A stretch of DNA of 34,439 nucleotides. Origin: Candidatus Nanopelagicales bacterium (GTDB taxonomy: Bacteria; Actinomycetota; Actinomycetes; S36-B12; UBA5976). Below the pieces are notes generated by a model. That model was not told the origin of the DNA, did no database searches, and saw only the letters and a list, made by a program, of their open reading frames with translations. Shown here piece by piece: positions 33,518 to 34,439 of this stretch (position 1 is the stretch's first letter; every line of letters starts with the position of its first letter). The position numbers were made by a program, and so were the translations under genes. The stretch lies in NCBI GenBank assembly GCA_018402365.1, contig JAGYJD010000015.1, positions 1 to 34,439 on the forward strand. Reading direction: 5' to 3'.

Positions 33518-34439
33518 GCAGACTTTTCTTTAACCTCAGCTTTGGTTCTTGGCACCAAGGTAGGAGTGACATTTTTAATTACTGTGTCACGATTGATGAT
33601 TACTTTGCTCACATCTTCTCGACTTGGCACGTCATACATGACATTCATTAAAACTTCTTCCAAAATCGCTCTCAACCCGCGGGCACCCGTACCTCGAGCA
33701 TGTGCTTGTTCAGCTACTGCCTTTAGCGCGTCTGGTGCAATCTCTAACTGAACATCATCGAGTTCAAAAAGTTTTTGGTATTGACGCACAAGAGCGTTCT
33801 TTGGCTCGGTAAGAACCTCGATTAGAGATTCTTCATCTAAGGCAGTGACGCTGGTAATTACTGGAAGGCGTCCGATAAATTCTGGAATCATTCCATACCG
33901 CAACAAATCTTCTGGCATGACTTTTCCAAAGATATCCCCCGGATTGGTATCGATTTCTTGTTCGAAGTCTGAGGTAAAACCAAGTGATTTCTTGCCGATG
34001 CGGCCTTCGATAATCTTGTCTAACCCAGCAAAAGCTCCGCCCACAATAAATAAAACATTTGAAGTATCGATCTGAATAAACTCTTGATGAGGGTGTTTTC
34101 TTCCACCTTGTGGCGGTACAGAGGCAACCGTGCCTTCTAGTATTTTTAAGAGCGCCTGTTGCACACCTTCGCCGGAAACATCTCTAGTGATTGAGGGGTT
34201 TTCTGACTTTCGTGCAATTTTGTCAATTTCATCGATATAGATAATCCCAGTTTCAGCTTTTTTAACATCAAAGTCAGCTGCTTGGATAAGTTTTAGCAAA
34301 ATATTTTCTACATCTTCACCGACATATCCCGCTTCTGTCAAGGCGGTGGCATCAGCAATTGCAAAAGGAACATTTAGCAAACGTGCCAAAGTTTGCGCCA
34401 ACAGAGTTTTACCTGAACCAGTAGGGCCCAAAAGTAGAA
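33514..34439 (-). CDS. clpX: ClpX, ATP-binding subunit of Clp protease (5' part outside the window)
   Basis: The window holds about 308 residues from the P-loop to the stop. [11 protein letters not shown] (Walker A) is at the window edge, then [10 protein letters not shown] (Walker B), the [19 protein letters not shown] stretch, [17 protein letters not shown], the [10 protein letters not shown] and [10 protein letters not shown] segments. The N-terminal zinc-binding domain lies beyond 34439. ClpX unfolds substrates and feeds ClpP. The valS and clpX stop codons overlap tail to tail (33514-33517), with no room for a separate terminator. Confidence 0.94.
   Translation of the reverse strand, partial: LLLGPTGSGKTLLAQTLARLLNVPFAIADATALTEAGYVGEDVENILLKLIQAADFDVKKAETGIIYIDEIDKIARKSENPSITRDVSGEGVQQALLKILEGTVASVPPQGGRKHPHQEFIQIDTSNVLFIVGGAFAGLDKIIEGRIGKKSLGFTSDFEQEIDTNPGDIFGKVMPEDLLRYGMIPEFIGRLPVITSVTALDEESLIEVLTEPKNALVRQYQKLFELDDVQLEIAPDALKAVAEQAHARGTGARGLRAILEEVLMNVMYDVPSREDVSKVIINRDTVIKNVTPTLVPRTKAEVKEKSA

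Noticed and set aside
1-34439. CRISPR arrays, insertion sequences, prophage or toxin-antitoxin genes.
   Set aside because: No regularly spaced repeats, transposase or integrase motifs, or toxin-antitoxin-like pairs were seen by eye; the window is core gene order throughout. A systematic repeat search was not possible here.

Overview
The window looks like the conserved core of a streamlined, AT-rich actinobacterium. The evidence is gene order rather than any single marker. The run corC-ybeY-phoH-HIT-rsmE-dnaJ-hrcA-hemW-lepA-rpsT-holA-comEC-comEA-leuS, followed by rsfS-nadD-proA-proB-obgE-rpmA-rplU-rne, then rodA-PBP2-mreDCB-ndk-DUF4233-folC-valS-clpX, is the order familiar from Streptomyces and, in part, Mycobacterium. 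Here it is AT-rich, with very short intergenic gaps and many 4-base ATGA overlaps. A freshwater or marine small-genome lineage such as the acI/Nanopelagicales group would fit, but no marker in the window proves it. Almost every gene is on the minus strand; only rpsT and valS are on plus.

Layout. Positions 1-8215 (minus) hold the end of a heat-shock, ribosome and RNA maturation block: a CorC/HlyC-type protein (cut by the window edge), YbeY, PhoH, a HIT protein, RsmE, DnaJ, HrcA, HemW and LepA. A near-perfect CIRCE operator lies before hrcA. Positions 8216-14351 hold rpsT (plus), then holA, a decayed comEC, comEA, leuS and tRNA-Ala(GGC). Positions 14382-20610 hold a GpgP-like phosphatase, RsfS, NadD, a 43-residue membrane protein, ProA, ProB, ObgE, bL27 and bL21, with a bidirectional terminator between obgE and rpmA. 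Positions 20625-29280 hold RNase E, the eroded end of a DUF2344 (TIGR03936) gene, and the wall-elongation set RodA, PBP2, MreD, MreC and MreB, then Ndk. The rest is a DUF4233 membrane protein, FolC, a divergent ValS on plus and the 3' part of clpX.

How the genes work together. The window combines ribosome biogenesis and quality control (YbeY, RsmE, RsfS, ObgE, LepA, RNase E, bS20, bL21, bL27), chaperone and protease control (DnaJ, HrcA, ClpX), the rod-shape elongation machine, proline and NAD synthesis, and two aminoacyl-tRNA synthetases.

I found no undescribed multigene system. The points most worth a second look are two pseudogenes in otherwise intact core operons (comEC, and a TIGR03936/DUF2344 remnant), a valine-tRNA synthetase of the archaeal/rickettsial-like type in flipped orientation, a small membrane-protein gene overlapping nadD, and very short divergent or convergent junctions that imply leaderless promoters and terminator-free ends.
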